Positions 8,731-18,142 of a stretch of 64,000 nt of DNA are shown in pieces. Both the position numbers and the translations under genes were made by a program. The notes beneath the pieces were generated by a model that had not been told where the DNA came from, ran no database searches, and saw only the letters and a program-made list of their open reading frames with translations. Where the stretch lies: NCBI RefSeq assembly GCF_004421185.1, contig NZ_LXQB01000010.1:24001-88000 (forward strand), written 5' to 3'. Source of the DNA: Methylacidiphilum sp. Yel. Its GTDB lineage: Bacteria; Verrucomicrobiota; Verrucomicrobiia; Methylacidiphilales; Methylacidiphilaceae. How positions within the stretch are numbered: the stretch's first letter is position 1; each line of letters begins with the position of its first letter.

Positions 8731-10044
8731 CTACCAAATGTGGAGTTTTAGAAAATGAGTAGCACAGGAGATGCAAGGATCGTAATTTCGAACGATTTGC
8801 TCGCAATCAAGCGTCATTCTTTCAATGGAATCTTCAGAATGGGTTTCGATCCACTTTTTTAAGTCATCTTCTGCAGATGCGAGATTAAAACAGGTAGGAG
8901 GAACAATTTTTGCTTTTCTAATGCAACCTTTATCATCAAGTTCATATTTGTGGTATAGAAGGCCACGTGGAGCCTCGCTAATTCCATACCCAGTTTGTGG
9001 ATTCGGATCAAAGGGAATAAAAGAAGGAGAGAAAGGTTCATAATCTTCTATAAGCCTTATAGCTTCGTAAAAGGCATATGTAATTTCAGCTAATCTGACT
9101 AGCATAGATTGGAACGGATTATGGCAGGGATATTCCAAGCCAATTTCTTTCAGCTTTTCTTGTAAAAAGGCAGGTAACAAAGAATAGTTTAAATGGTATC
9201 GAGCCAGTGGACCAGCAAGACAGGATCGAGAATCGGTAGCCTTCCACCTAAGAGCATTCGAATAGGTTGTTTGTTCTTCTATAAAATTCTTTTCAAATTC
9301 CTTGGCATTGAATTGAGACTCACCACAACTGATTATCCCTCTTTCGATTGGATATTGTTTAGGATGTTTTAATCCTACATAGGTATAATTCCTCTTGAAA
9401 TCAGGAAAATTAAATTTCAAACCAATCCATTGTAAGGCTAATAGGCTATAGTCCAAGCCTCTTTTTAGAATATCTAGAAGGGATCGAAGATCTAATTTTT
9501 TGGGAGAACTATAGAATCCCCCAATGCGAACATTTACAGGATGAATTTCTCTGCCACCAATCTTCTGGATGAGCGTATTGCCTGCCTTTTTCATTTGAAG
9601 TGCCCATGCAGCCTCTTTAGGAAAATCCTTCGCCATTTCCATAAGACTTGGGTACCCCAAAAACCCCGGGGCATGAAGAAAGAAAACATGTAGGCTGTGG
9701 CTTTCAATCCATTCTCCACAGTAGAGCAGTCGGCGAAGATTCCAGATATATTCGGGAATTTGAACCTGACAGGCATCTTCAATCGCTGCTATGGAACTTA
9801 TGAGATAAGCAACAGGACAGATTCCACAGATTCTTGAAGTAATGTCAGGAGGTTCATGAAAATTCCTTCCAATCAATAACGACTCGAAAAATCGAGGAGC
9901 TTCGAAGATTTTCAATTCGCAGCTTGTAACTTTCCCCTTGTCCATTTTAATGAAAAGCCCACCTTCTCCCTCAACTCGCGCCAAGGCAGAAACAGATAGG
10001 ATCTTTTGTGGCTCAGTCTTCTTCATCAAATCTTTTGAATCCAT
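8731..10044 (-). CDS. hydA: Group 3b [NiFe]-hydrogenase large subunit (alpha)
   Basis: This subunit holds the NiFe active site of a cytoplasmic bidirectional NAD(P)-linked hydrogenase. The proximal ligands are Cys73 and Cys76 in RICGICPVAY, where the last position is Tyr instead of the His of many groups. The distal set is Cys424, Cys427 and His430 in DPCISCATH. Seven residues follow the His, so a maturation protease would remove only a very short tail. It is the last gene of the leftward operon, and its start overlaps the small subunit by 32 bp; an ATG at 10026 would shorten the overlap. No hyp maturation genes are in the window. Confidence 0.9.
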   Translation of the reverse strand: MDSKDLMKKTEPQKILSVSALARVEGEGGLFIKMDKGKVTSCELKIFEAPRFFESLLIGRNFHEPPDITSRICGICPVAYLISSIAAIEDACQVQIPEYIWNLRRLLYCGEWIESHSLHVFFLHAPGFLGYPSLMEMAKDFPKEAAWALQMKKAGNTLIQKIGGREIHPVNVRIGGFYSSPKKLDLRSLLDILKRGLDYSLLALQWIGLKFNFPDFKRNYTYVGLKHPKQYPIERGIISCGESQFNAKEFEKNFIEEQTTYSNALRWKATDSRSCLAGPLARYHLNYSLLPAFLQEKLKEIGLEYPCHNPFQSMLVRLAEITYAFYEAIRLIEDYEPFSPSFIPFDPNPQTGYGISEAPRGLLYHKYELDDKGCIRKAKIVPPTCFNLASAEDDLKKWIETHSEDSIERMTLDCEQIVRNYDPCISCATHFLKLHIW

Positions 10045-10780
10045 CGGCTATACAATTAAAGGTATGAAAAGCCTGTTTTAAAACTGTTGACTCAATAGAT
10101 AATTTTTCTTTTGCCCATCGAGAAAGAGAGGGACTATTCGGCGTTTCTTTTGGTCCGTAACAGCCATAACAACCTCTTCCAAAGCTTGGACAAATTGCTC
10201 CACATCCAGCATGAGTTACTGGGCCAAGACATAGTGTCTTGGAAGACACCATAACACAGGGAGTCCCTCTCATTTTGCATTCCATACAAACACTTCCAGA
10301 ATTTAAAGATGGACGAAATCCAAACAGGAAGGAATATAAAACAGAAAGGAGTTGTTGTTTGTTGATAGGACAGCCTTGAAGCTCATAATCTACCTGTACA
10401 TACTGGGAGATAGGTAAAGAGGTAGGAAGAACATTGATGAGTTCGGGCTGAGGATAAACTCTTTCTTTTGCTGTTTGGAGAGAAGCAAAATTTCTTAGTG
10501 CTTGAATGCCTCCAGCTGTTGCGCAGGCTCCTATTGTTATCAAAATGGAAGAATGGTTTCGTATTTCAATGATTTTTCTTTTCGCCTCTTCAGTAGTTAT
10601 TGAGCCTTCGACAAGAGATATATCGAATGGTGGATCAGGGGACCGACTACTGGCTTCTAAAAAATAGGAGATAACAAAATTTTTATCTATTTCTAAAAGC
10701 TCATCTTCAAGATCTAATAGGGAAAGCTGACACCCATCACAGGATGTAAATTTCCAAACAGCTAGCTTCTTCATCACCAT
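10013..10780 (-). CDS. hydD: Group 3b [NiFe]-hydrogenase small subunit (delta)
   Basis: The subunit passes electrons from the NiFe site through iron-sulfur clusters. SCDGCQLSLLD at 13-23 gives Cys14 and Cys17 of the proximal cluster. Further cysteines at 86 and 137, the 165-184 group, and CGAICPSFGRGCYGCYGP at 193-210 supply the rest, enough for three cubane clusters. There is no twin-arginine signal, so the enzyme stays in the cytoplasm, as expected for group 3b. The N-terminus reads MVMKK, so the start may be either ATG. The gene is followed by hydA with overlap. Confidence 0.9.
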   Translation of the reverse strand: MVMKKLAVWKFTSCDGCQLSLLDLEDELLEIDKNFVISYFLEASSRSPDPPFDISLVEGSITTEEAKRKIIEIRNHSSILITIGACATAGGIQALRNFASLQTAKERVYPQPELINVLPTSLPISQYVQVDYELQGCPINKQQLLSVLYSFLFGFRPSLNSGSVCMECKMRGTPCVMVSSKTLCLGPVTHAGCGAICPSFGRGCYGCYGPKETPNSPSLSRWAKEKLSIESTVLKQAFHTFNCIADGFKRFDEED

Positions 10781-10939
10781 AGTCTCATTGTCTCGATAAA
10801 TAGGGAGCGAGTGATTAATAAAATATTATGGACATATGAGGGATAAGCAAGCAACGAATATATTCTTAGGATGTCTAGAAAGCAGCAAAAGCAAGAAGTA
10901 GAGGCGCCTTTGGACTTAGCTAAAAGGGTATATTATTCA

Positions 10940-11785
10940 TTATAACTCTTCAACGGTCAATAAGTGCTCAATTTTTTCATATGGGAAAACCGGGCCATCC
11001 TTGCATATAAAAAAGGGTGAAAGCTGGCAATGCCCACAAATTCCTATAGCACATTTCATATTCCTTTCCATAGAAAAAAAGATATGTTCTTTAGGGAGGT
11101 TTTTTTGAATGAACGCTCTGGCCATAAACCGCATCATAATTTCAGGGCCACAACTGAACACAAAAGTCTCTTTATTATCAAAACTAATGGAAGGAATAAG
11201 GGCTGTCACTGTGCCAAACTGACCTTTCCAATCCCGGCTAGGACGGTCCACTGAAACATGTAGGGTGATTATTTGCTCTGCTTTCAGTTTATAAAGTAAA
11301 GGCATGAAAAGAAGATCGTCCTTTGTCCTAGCCCCATAGAGAAGTATCAGATTTTTAAAATACCCCTTGTTTTTTTGAGCGATATAAAGGAGTGGCAGAA
11401 GGGGAGGCAGTCCAATTCCGCCAGCAACAAGGATTAATGTTTTCCTTTTGACTAAATCTATTGGCCAACCTCTACCATAAGGCCCTCGAACTAGTACAAA
11501 ATCATTTTTGTCAAGTTTGCTTAATGCCTTCGTCACGTTCCCTACGATGCGAAGCGTATGAATAAGAATATGAGGATTGGTTGGATCACTGGCGATTGAA
11601 ATAGCCGCTTCTCCCCCTCCAATAGCTGAAAGCATGTTGAATTGTCCAGGAAGAAAATAAAAGGGCAATTGGTCTATCGGCCTGAGATAAAGACTAAAAA
11701 CAGAGGGGGATTCTCTCTTTTTTTCTTCGATAACAAAAGGTTTAGGAATGAATGGATTTTCTGGAAAATCAGGAAGGTGGTCCAT
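10940..11785 (-). CDS. hydG: Hydrogenase diaphorase subunit HydG (gamma), FAD/NAD(P)-binding
   Basis: This flavoprotein belongs to the ferredoxin-NADP reductase/PyrK-like family and exchanges electrons with NAD(P)H. The FAD motif lies in LPGQFNMLSA, GPYGRGWPI and GGIGLPPLL mark the nucleotide-binding half, and CGPEIMMRF precedes the [2Fe-2S] ligands CAIGICGHC with one more Cys eight residues later. I use ATG 11785; a TTG at 11794 is also in frame. The gene overlaps the upstream cyclic-nucleotide-domain gene by 17 bp and is followed by a 159-bp gap before hydD. A close paralogue lies at 19285-20148. Confidence 0.88.
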   Translation of the reverse strand: MDHLPDFPENPFIPKPFVIEEKKRESPSVFSLYLRPIDQLPFYFLPGQFNMLSAIGGGEAAISIASDPTNPHILIHTLRIVGNVTKALSKLDKNDFVLVRGPYGRGWPIDLVKRKTLILVAGGIGLPPLLPLLYIAQKNKGYFKNLILLYGARTKDDLLFMPLLYKLKAEQIITLHVSVDRPSRDWKGQFGTVTALIPSISFDNKETFVFSCGPEIMMRFMARAFIQKNLPKEHIFFSMERNMKCAIGICGHCQLSPFFICKDGPVFPYEKIEHLLTVEEL

Positions 11786-12230
11786 AAATATCAAGAAATT
11801 GGAGTCTGGTTGCTTGTAACCTTTCGAGCATCAAAGGAATGATCCTTTTGATTATCTCATAACCAAAGGAAGGATCTTCTTCCATCATTTGCCTAAGACA
11901 AGTTGCATCAAAAACAAAAGCATCCACAGGATCGATTACGCGAGCGGAAAAGTGCCAAAGAAAAGGAGGACATATCCATGACCATCCTACGACATGTCCT
12001 ATCCCGACAGTTTGTATGACCAAGATGCCCCTTTCAGGAAAATAAGTTTCGAGAGCAACAAGCCCCTTTTGTAAAAGGAAAAATTTATCTGCCTTCTGGC
12101 CTTCTACAAAGAGATAGCTCTGTGCTTTAAAGGACAAATGAGTGGCTATTGCAGATAATTTGTGGATAAAGGGTTCTGACATTCCCTTTAGAAAAGGGTG
12201 TTCACAAAGCAGCGAGGGTGATGGATTCAT
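11769..12230 (-). CDS. Stand-alone cyclic-nucleotide-binding-domain protein in the hydrogenase operon
   Basis: The 153-residue protein is essentially one CRP/cNMP-binding beta-barrel with flanking helices: CEHPFLKGMS at 9-18, GQKADKFFLLQKG near 44-56, and a C-terminal helix. There is no helix-turn-helix, so it should not act as a DNA-binding regulator. It lies between hydB and hydG in the operon. I recall such proteins beside group 3b hydrogenases, where they probably tune the complex or its assembly. Whether it binds cAMP, another ligand or nothing cannot be read from the sequence. Confidence 0.75.
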   Translation of the reverse strand: MNPSPSLLCEHPFLKGMSEPFIHKLSAIATHLSFKAQSYLFVEGQKADKFFLLQKGLVALETYFPERGILVIQTVGIGHVVGWSWICPPFLWHFSARVIDPVDAFVFDATCLRQMMEEDPSFGYEIIKRIIPLMLERLQATRLQFLDIYGPPS

Positions 12231-12247
12231 ATCCTTGTTTTCCTTCT

Positions 12248-13396
12248 TTAAGAGGGCGTCTTAACGGGGCTTGTTTTTCTAATAATTTCAGCTTCCTCCG
12301 TGATGTCTATACCAACAGGACACCAGGTAATGCAACGGCCACAGCCTACGCAACCGGATATCCCAAATTGATCTATCCATGAAGCTAGTTTATGAGTCAT
12401 CCATTGTCGGTAACGAGATAAAACGCTTTTTCTCACACTTCCAGCTGGAGTATGCGTGAAATTCAAAGTAAAGCAGGAATCCCATACCATCCATCTTTCT
12501 ATCTCTTGTGCCTTTTTTGGAATATCAATAAGAGTGGAGCAAAAGCAGGTTGGACAAACAAAAGTGCAGTTGGCACAGGAAAGACATCTTTGGGCTATTT
12601 CTTCCCATCGAGGATGTTGCAAATTATTATAAAACAGTTCCTTAATTCCTTGGGTTTCAATGCGACGGTGGATCTGTTTTTCTGCATTTTGAATAACATC
12701 TTTCTCTTTTTTTAAGTCTTCTTCCGTAGCATCGGTCTTTTCGATTTGCGCAATGATTTCTTCTCCCTGAGAACTACCAGCTTCGATTAAATAGAAAGGT
12801 TCTTTTTGACCGTTTAAAATTTCTGTTACAAGAAGATCAAAACCACTTTTAGCTCTTGGTCCTGTCCCCATTGAAGAGCAGAAACAAGTGGCAGAAGGAT
12901 ATGCACAATTAACAGCAAGAATAAATAGACCTTTGGCTTTGGATTTATAACCGGCATGAGAATAGGGACCTTCCAAAAAAACACGGTTCTGTATAGCAAT
13001 AGCCTGTAGATCACAAGACCTGACCCCAATGAAAGCAAGTGGAGGATCTTGCCTAACTGATGGATCAATCAGAGGAGGAGAGGTTTTTTCGGTGGGTTGA
13101 TGGATGGAAAATATTTTCTCTTGGGCAGGGAACAAAAACTGTTTCCAGCTATGGGGAGAAGATGCAAAACCAAAAAGGGTCGCATCTGTTCTTTTTTTAA
13201 GCCGATAACTTCCTGCTTCTTGTTCATCTCCTATGCCTATGGGAAGATCGTTCAAAGAGTCAATCTCTTCATAGACAATAGCATCTTTTGAAACCGTTGG
13301 ACCGATGGTTTTAAATCCTTTTCTTTTGAGAGCATCGAGGATGGACTGAAGTTCTCTTTTAGTGATTTTAAACTTATTTGAACCAAATCTAGCCAT
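12248..13396 (-). CDS. hydB: Hydrogenase iron-sulfur subunit HydB (beta)
   Basis: This is the electron-wire subunit between the HydG flavin and the hydrogenase. The N-terminal 260 residues match the HydB/AsrA-like domain and include a [10 protein letters not shown] motif. Two ferredoxin-type cluster sites follow: [11 protein letters not shown] with an extra PTCFC at about 271-286, and [12 protein letters not shown] at about 349-360. It is the first gene of the leftward operon. The 133-bp divergent gap to nifJ must hold both promoters. The protein is clearly homologous along its whole length to the second copy at 18143-19285. Confidence 0.88.
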   Translation of the reverse strand: MARFGSNKFKITKRELQSILDALKRKGFKTIGPTVSKDAIVYEEIDSLNDLPIGIGDEQEAGSYRLKKRTDATLFGFASSPHSWKQFLFPAQEKIFSIHQPTEKTSPPLIDPSVRQDPPLAFIGVRSCDLQAIAIQNRVFLEGPYSHAGYKSKAKGLFILAVNCAYPSATCFCSSMGTGPRAKSGFDLLVTEILNGQKEPFYLIEAGSSQGEEIIAQIEKTDATEEDLKKEKDVIQNAEKQIHRRIETQGIKELFYNNLQHPRWEEIAQRCLSCANCTFVCPTCFCSTLIDIPKKAQEIERWMVWDSCFTLNFTHTPAGSVRKSVLSRYRQWMTHKLASWIDQFGISGCVGCGRCITWCPVGIDITEEAEIIRKTSPVKTPS

Positions 13397-13529
13397 TGAC
13401 CATACTATAATCTATGATTTTAGCCAAAAACATAAAAAAGCTCTCATTTCATTAGTTCTTTCAATTAGGGTTAAATCCTATGCTTCTTTAAAGTTTAACT
13501 ATTCCTGCAGCTAAGCTACATTAAAGACC

Positions 13530-16500
13530 ATGGCTGGGGTTTCATGCAGAACAGTCGACGCCAATGAGGCAGTTGCAAGAATTGCTTATCTTCTAAGCGA
13601 AGTGATAGCCATCTATCCCATAACTCCATCTTCGCCTATGGGAGAATGGGTAGACAAATGGAGAGCTGAAAGAAAAACAAACTTATGGGGACTTCTTCCT
13701 CAGGTTGTTGAAATGCAAAGTGAGAGTGGAGTTGCTGGGGCATTACATGGTGCACTCCTAACTGGAAGCCTTGCTTCAACTTTTACTGCTTCCCAAGGAC
13801 TTTTATTAATGTTGCCCAATATGTACAAGATGGCAGGGGAACTGCTTCCTGCAGTCTTTCATGTTGCTTCTAGAACCGTTGCTACCCATGCGTTATCCAT
13901 TTTTGGTGATCATAGTGATGTCATGGCTGCTCGAACTACAGGATTTGCTCTCTTATGCTCCCATTCTGTGCAAGAGGCTGGAGATTTGGCACTTGTTGCC
14001 CATCTCTCCTCTTTAGAAGCCTCTTTACCATTTCTTCATTTTTTTGATGGTTTTCGAACCAGTCATGAAATCAACACAATTAAGCAAATAGAAGAGGGGC
14101 AAATCAAAGAGTTAATTTCTGTTGAGGCAATTTTGAAGTTTAGAGAGCGTGGGCTCAATCCCGAAAGGCCTCTGCTTTATGGAAGCTCTCAAAATCCCGA
14201 TGTATTTTTTCAGGCTAGGGAAAGAGCTAATCCATTTTACTTGGCATGCCCTGGGATAGTGCAAAGCGTAATGGATAGAGTGGGGGCTCTCACGGGGCGT
14301 CACTATAAATTATTTCAATATCATGGGGATCCTCAGGCAACAATGGTTGTGGTTGTGATGGGATCGGCTTCAGAAACCCTTTGTCGAGTTGTAGATAGCT
14401 TAAATTCTCTAGGCTATAAGACTGGAGTCGTTAAGGTTAGATTGTTTAGTCCTTTTGACCAAGAAAGTTTTTTAAAGTGCTGCCCTCCAACCACGAAGAT
14501 TATTGGGGTGCTGGATAGGTGCAAGGAACCAGGGTCTGTGGGCGAGCCACTTTTTGTGCAGGTTGCTTCGGCCATATTAAATAACGTAGCCAAAAGTTGG
14601 TTTCCATTCTTAGATCTGCCTCGAGTTATAGGAGGCAGATATGGGCTATCATCCAAAGAGTTTACCCCAGCGATGGCAAAAGCGGTCTTTGATCACCTTT
14701 CGAAAGAGGATCCTAAGGGATCATTTACGGTGGGGATTGAAGATGACCTTACTCAGAGCAGTATTGCTGTCGATGAGTCCTTTACTCTAGAAAACAAAAC
14801 TCTCTATGAAGCAGTGTTTTATGGATTAGGTTCAGATGGGACGGTAAGCGCTAATAAAAATACGATCAAAATTATTGGTGAAAATGTAGGTCTTTTTGCT
14901 CAAGGATATTTTGTCTATGATTCTAAAAAGTCTGGTTCCTTGACGATTTCACACCTGCGATTTGGAACCAGCCCCATTGCTGCACCCTATTTAATTGAAA
15001 AACCCGATTTTGTAGGCTGTCATCAGTTCGAATTTCTTTTTAAATATGATATCCTTAAGGGCATTAAAAATGGGGGCATTTTGTTAGTGAATAGCCCTTT
15101 TAGTCCAGATGAAACCTGGGATAAGATTCCGCGGGAAGTCCAGCAGAAAATATTATCAGAGCGAATCCAATTTTTTGTTATAGACGCCTACAAGCTCGCT
15201 AAAGACTGCGGCTTGGGGAGCAGGATAAACACGATCATGCAAGTAGCTTTTTTTGAGCTTACCGCTCTCATTCCAATTGATGAGGCCTTGGATTATCTCA
15301 GAGAACATATTCGTAGCAGTTATGGATATCGGGGAGAGGAAGTGGTTAGGAAAAATTTCGAGGCTTTAGAAAAGGCATTAAAAGCTCTCTGTAGAGTTAA
15401 ACCAGATGGGAAAAGCCTTGGTTCTGTTCCCCTGCTACCTCCGGTTTCTGAAGAGGCGCCTGAATATGTGAAAAGTGTCATTGGAGAAATGATCGCATTG
15501 CGTGGCGATAGACTTCCTGTAAGTGCTTTTTCTCCTTTTGGTGCTTTTCCCACGGCAACCTCTCAGTGGGAAAAACGGAAGATTTCCCTTGACGTGCCTC
15601 TTTGGGAACCATCCCTTTGTATTCAATGCGGTAAGTGTGTCATTGCATGTCCTCATGCGGTGCTGCGGGCTAAAGTTTATGATCCAACATTTGTTGAAAA
15701 AGCTCCAGAAGGTTTTTTAAAAGCGGATGGAAGATACCCTGAATGGGATGGTTTATTCTACACCATTGCTATTTCAGAAGCTGATTGTACGGGCTGTGGA
15801 ATATGTGTAGATGTGTGTCCGGCATTTGATAAGTACTCCCCAGGCAAAAAGGCAATACAGATGATAAGCCGCAGGGAGCTTTTTACTAAAACTAAAGAGA
15901 GTCTTTTTGAATATTTCCAAAGAATTCCAGATGTTGAGAAAGAAAAAATTGACTTCGGATCTGTAAGACAAGTGGCTCTTTTACCTCCGTTATTCGAGTT
16001 TCCGGGAGCCTGTGCTGGATGTGGAGAAACACCTTACTTGAAATTATTAAGCCAACTCTTTGGTGATAGGTTGCTTATTGCCAATGCAACTGGTTGCTCC
16101 TCGATATATGGGGGTAACTTACCTACTACTCCTTGGGCAAAAGACAAGGATGGCAGAGGACCTGCTTGGGCAAATTCACTATTTGAAGATAACGCAGAAT
16201 TTGGTCTTGGCTTTCGTCTAGGATTGGATGCGATCGGACAGTGGGCTCGCAAGCTTTTAGTCCAGTTTGGAGAAAGTGGTTGGGTAGATAAAAATCTAGT
16301 TCAAGAATTGATTAATGTCGAAGAGAAGACGACAAAGGAATATTCAGATCAAAGAAAGCGGATTAACTTTCTCAAGGAAAGATTAGAGGCATTGAAATTT
16401 CCCGAATCAAAAATATTGTTGACGGCGGCTGATTATCTTACAAAAAAAAGTGTCTGGATTGTAGGAGGAGATGGGTGGGCTTATGATATTGGACTAGGAG

Positions 16501-17078
16501 GACTAATCCATGTCCTAGCCTTAAATTTCGATGTTAATATATTGGTATTGGATACAGAAGTTTATTCTAATACTGGGGGACAGGCTTCGAAAGCAACCCC
16601 AAGGGGAGCAGTTGCAAAATTTGCGACTTCTGGCAAATCAACTCCCAAAATGGATCTTGCCCTTATGGCAATATCCTTGGGTAATGTGTATGTAGCTTCG
16701 GTCTCAATAGGCGCTGATGAAGAGCATACACTGAGTGCTTTTACAGAAGCCGATGCTTTTGAAGGTCCAAGCCTTATCTTGGCTTATTCACATTGTATTG
16801 CTCATGGGATTGACATGGCCAAGGCAATGCACCATCAAAAATCGGTTGTTGGTGCAGGACGTTGGCCAATTTTTCGTTATAATCCAAAAGGCTATCCAGA
16901 TGGGAAACGCCTTAAATTAGATTGGGACAAACAAACAAGCGATTTTGAAAAATCTGAACTTATGGAAAATAGGTTTAGAATGCTTTTTTTAAGCGATCCA
17001 GAGAGGGCCGAAGAACTGCTAGCGCTGGCTATTTCTGATTGTCGGAATCATCTCGATTCTTACAAAAGGATCGGTTAA
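13530..17078 (+). CDS. nifJ: Pyruvate:ferredoxin (flavodoxin) oxidoreductase, single-chain
   Basis: The enzyme interconverts pyruvate plus CoA and acetyl-CoA plus CO2, with ferredoxin or flavodoxin as electron partner. All domains of the fused homodimeric type are present in 1182 residues. YPITPSSPMGEW near the N-terminus is the pyruvate-binding domain. Two 4Fe-4S motifs, CIQCGKCVIACP and CTGCGICVDVCP, lie near 700-765. CAGCGETPYLKL and the thiamine-diphosphate motif GGDGWAYDIG with LDTEVYSNTGGQ come in the last third. It opens the rightward operon and diverges from the hydrogenase genes. It can run oxidatively or as a CO2-fixing pyruvate synthase. Confidence 0.95.
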   Translation: MAGVSCRTVDANEAVARIAYLLSEVIAIYPITPSSPMGEWVDKWRAERKTNLWGLLPQVVEMQSESGVAGALHGALLTGSLASTFTASQGLLLMLPNMYKMAGELLPAVFHVASRTVATHALSIFGDHSDVMAARTTGFALLCSHSVQEAGDLALVAHLSSLEASLPFLHFFDGFRTSHEINTIKQIEEGQIKELISVEAILKFRERGLNPERPLLYGSSQNPDVFFQARERANPFYLACPGIVQSVMDRVGALTGRHYKLFQYHGDPQATMVVVVMGSASETLCRVVDSLNSLGYKTGVVKVRLFSPFDQESFLKCCPPTTKIIGVLDRCKEPGSVGEPLFVQVASAILNNVAKSWFPFLDLPRVIGGRYGLSSKEFTPAMAKAVFDHLSKEDPKGSFTVGIEDDLTQSSIAVDESFTLENKTLYEAVFYGLGSDGTVSANKNTIKIIGENVGLFAQGYFVYDSKKSGSLTISHLRFGTSPIAAPYLIEKPDFVGCHQFEFLFKYDILKGIKNGGILLVNSPFSPDETWDKIPREVQQKILSERIQFFVIDAYKLAKDCGLGSRINTIMQVAFFELTALIPIDEALDYLREHIRSSYGYRGEEVVRKNFEALEKALKALCRVKPDGKSLGSVPLLPPVSEEAPEYVKSVIGEMIALRGDRLPVSAFSPFGAFPTATSQWEKRKISLDVPLWEPSLCIQCGKCVIACPHAVLRAKVYDPTFVEKAPEGFLKADGRYPEWDGLFYTIAISEADCTGCGICVDVCPAFDKYSPGKKAIQMISRRELFTKTKESLFEYFQRIPDVEKEKIDFGSVRQVALLPPLFEFPGACAGCGETPYLKLLSQLFGDRLLIANATGCSSIYGGNLPTTPWAKDKDGRGPAWANSLFEDNAEFGLGFRLGLDAIGQWARKLLVQFGESGWVDKNLVQELINVEEKTTKEYSDQRKRINFLKERLEALKFPESKILLTAADYLTKKSVWIVGGDGWAYDIGLGGLIHVLALNFDVNILVLDTEVYSNTGGQASKATPRGAVAKFATSGKSTPKMDLALMAISLGNVYVASVSIGADEEHTLSAFTEADAFEGPSLILAYSHCIAHGIDMAKAMHHQKSVVGAGRWPIFRYNPKGYPDGKRLKLDWDKQTSDFEKSELMENRFRMLFLSDPERAEELLALAISDCRNHLDSYKRIG

Positions 17079-17096
17079 AATAAAAGGAAGAAAAGA

Positions 17097-18131
17097 ATGA
17101 GTGTGAGTTTGGAAACAACCTATTTGGGATTGAAGTTGTCATCTCCTCTTATTCCTTCAGCCTCTCCACTGAGCAAATCATTGGATACAGTCAAGGCTTT
17201 AGAGGAAATCGGAGCAGGAGCCATAGTGCTCTATTCCCTTTTTGAAGAAGATATTGAAAAAGAAGCCCTCCATTTAGAAAGGTCATTAACAATAGGGAGC
17301 GAATCTTTTGCTGAAGCCTTAAGCTATGTTCCTGAAATCCCTGGATTAAGAATAGGACCTGAATACTATCTTGATCATTTAAGGCGGATCAAAGAAACGG
17401 TTGCTATTCCTGTAATTGCTAGTTTAAATGCTCAAAGTCCAGGGCAATGGATTAAGTTTTCTAAGCTCCTTGAGCAAGCAGGAGCTGATGCTCTGGAACT
17501 CAACATTTATTCTATCCCTTGTGATCCCGCTATGAGTTCTTCAGATTTGGAACAAAAATATTTAGAGATCGTTAAAGCCTGTCGCCAATCTACAAAGATA
17601 CCGATTGCAGTCAAATTAAGTCCTTATTTTACTAATTTTTTATCCTTTTCTACAGAGCTTGCAAAGACAGGAATCAATGGACTAGTTCTTTTTAACCGTT
17701 TTTTCCAGCCAGACATTGATTTAGAAAACCTGAAGGTGGAACCTAGAATTACTCTCAGTACTGAAAATGAGCTTCTTTTGAGGATTACTTGGATAGGAAT
17801 CTTATACGATAGAATTAAGCTAGATTTTTCGGCAACAGGTGGGGTATTGTCTGCCAATGACGCTTTGAAAGCCATACTTTCAGGTGCAACAACTGTTCAA
17901 CTTTGCTCAGCCCTTCTTTTTCATGGCATAGATTATTTGAAAACAATTAAAAATGGGATCATTGAATGGATGGAAAAAAAAGGATACCACTCAGTCGAGT
18001 CAATCAGGGGAATTTTGAGTCAGAAAAATTGCACGGATCCTTCTAGCTATGAAAGAGCCCAATACGTTTATGCTCTATCTGTTTATCCAAGCCCTTCTAT
18101 ATCTGGTTTAGAAAAAAAGAAGACAACTTAG
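17097..18131 (+). CDS. Dihydroorotate dehydrogenase-like flavoprotein of the nifJ operon
   Basis: This 344-residue barrel resembles PyrD class 1 (FMN-dependent). It keeps the lysine strand IPIAVKLSP and the FMN phosphate-binding end (SATGGV, then a SGATTVQLCSALL stretch). The usual loop with the catalytic cysteine and NCPN motif is replaced by LNIYSIPCDP. True pyrimidine biosynthesis is therefore doubtful. It follows nifJ after 18 bp with a good GGAAG site and precedes the HydB/HydG paralogues. A HydG-type protein is related to PyrK, the electron-transfer partner of PyrDB, so a PyrD-PyrK-like flavin complex is a reasonable inference. Confidence 0.75.
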   Translation: MSVSLETTYLGLKLSSPLIPSASPLSKSLDTVKALEEIGAGAIVLYSLFEEDIEKEALHLERSLTIGSESFAEALSYVPEIPGLRIGPEYYLDHLRRIKETVAIPVIASLNAQSPGQWIKFSKLLEQAGADALELNIYSIPCDPAMSSSDLEQKYLEIVKACRQSTKIPIAVKLSPYFTNFLSFSTELAKTGINGLVLFNRFFQPDIDLENLKVEPRITLSTENELLLRITWIGILYDRIKLDFSATGGVLSANDALKAILSGATTVQLCSALLFHGIDYLKTIKNGIIEWMEKKGYHSVESIRGILSQKNCTDPSSYERAQYVYALSVYPSPSISGLEKKKTT

Positions 18132-18142
18132 ACTAAACTAAA

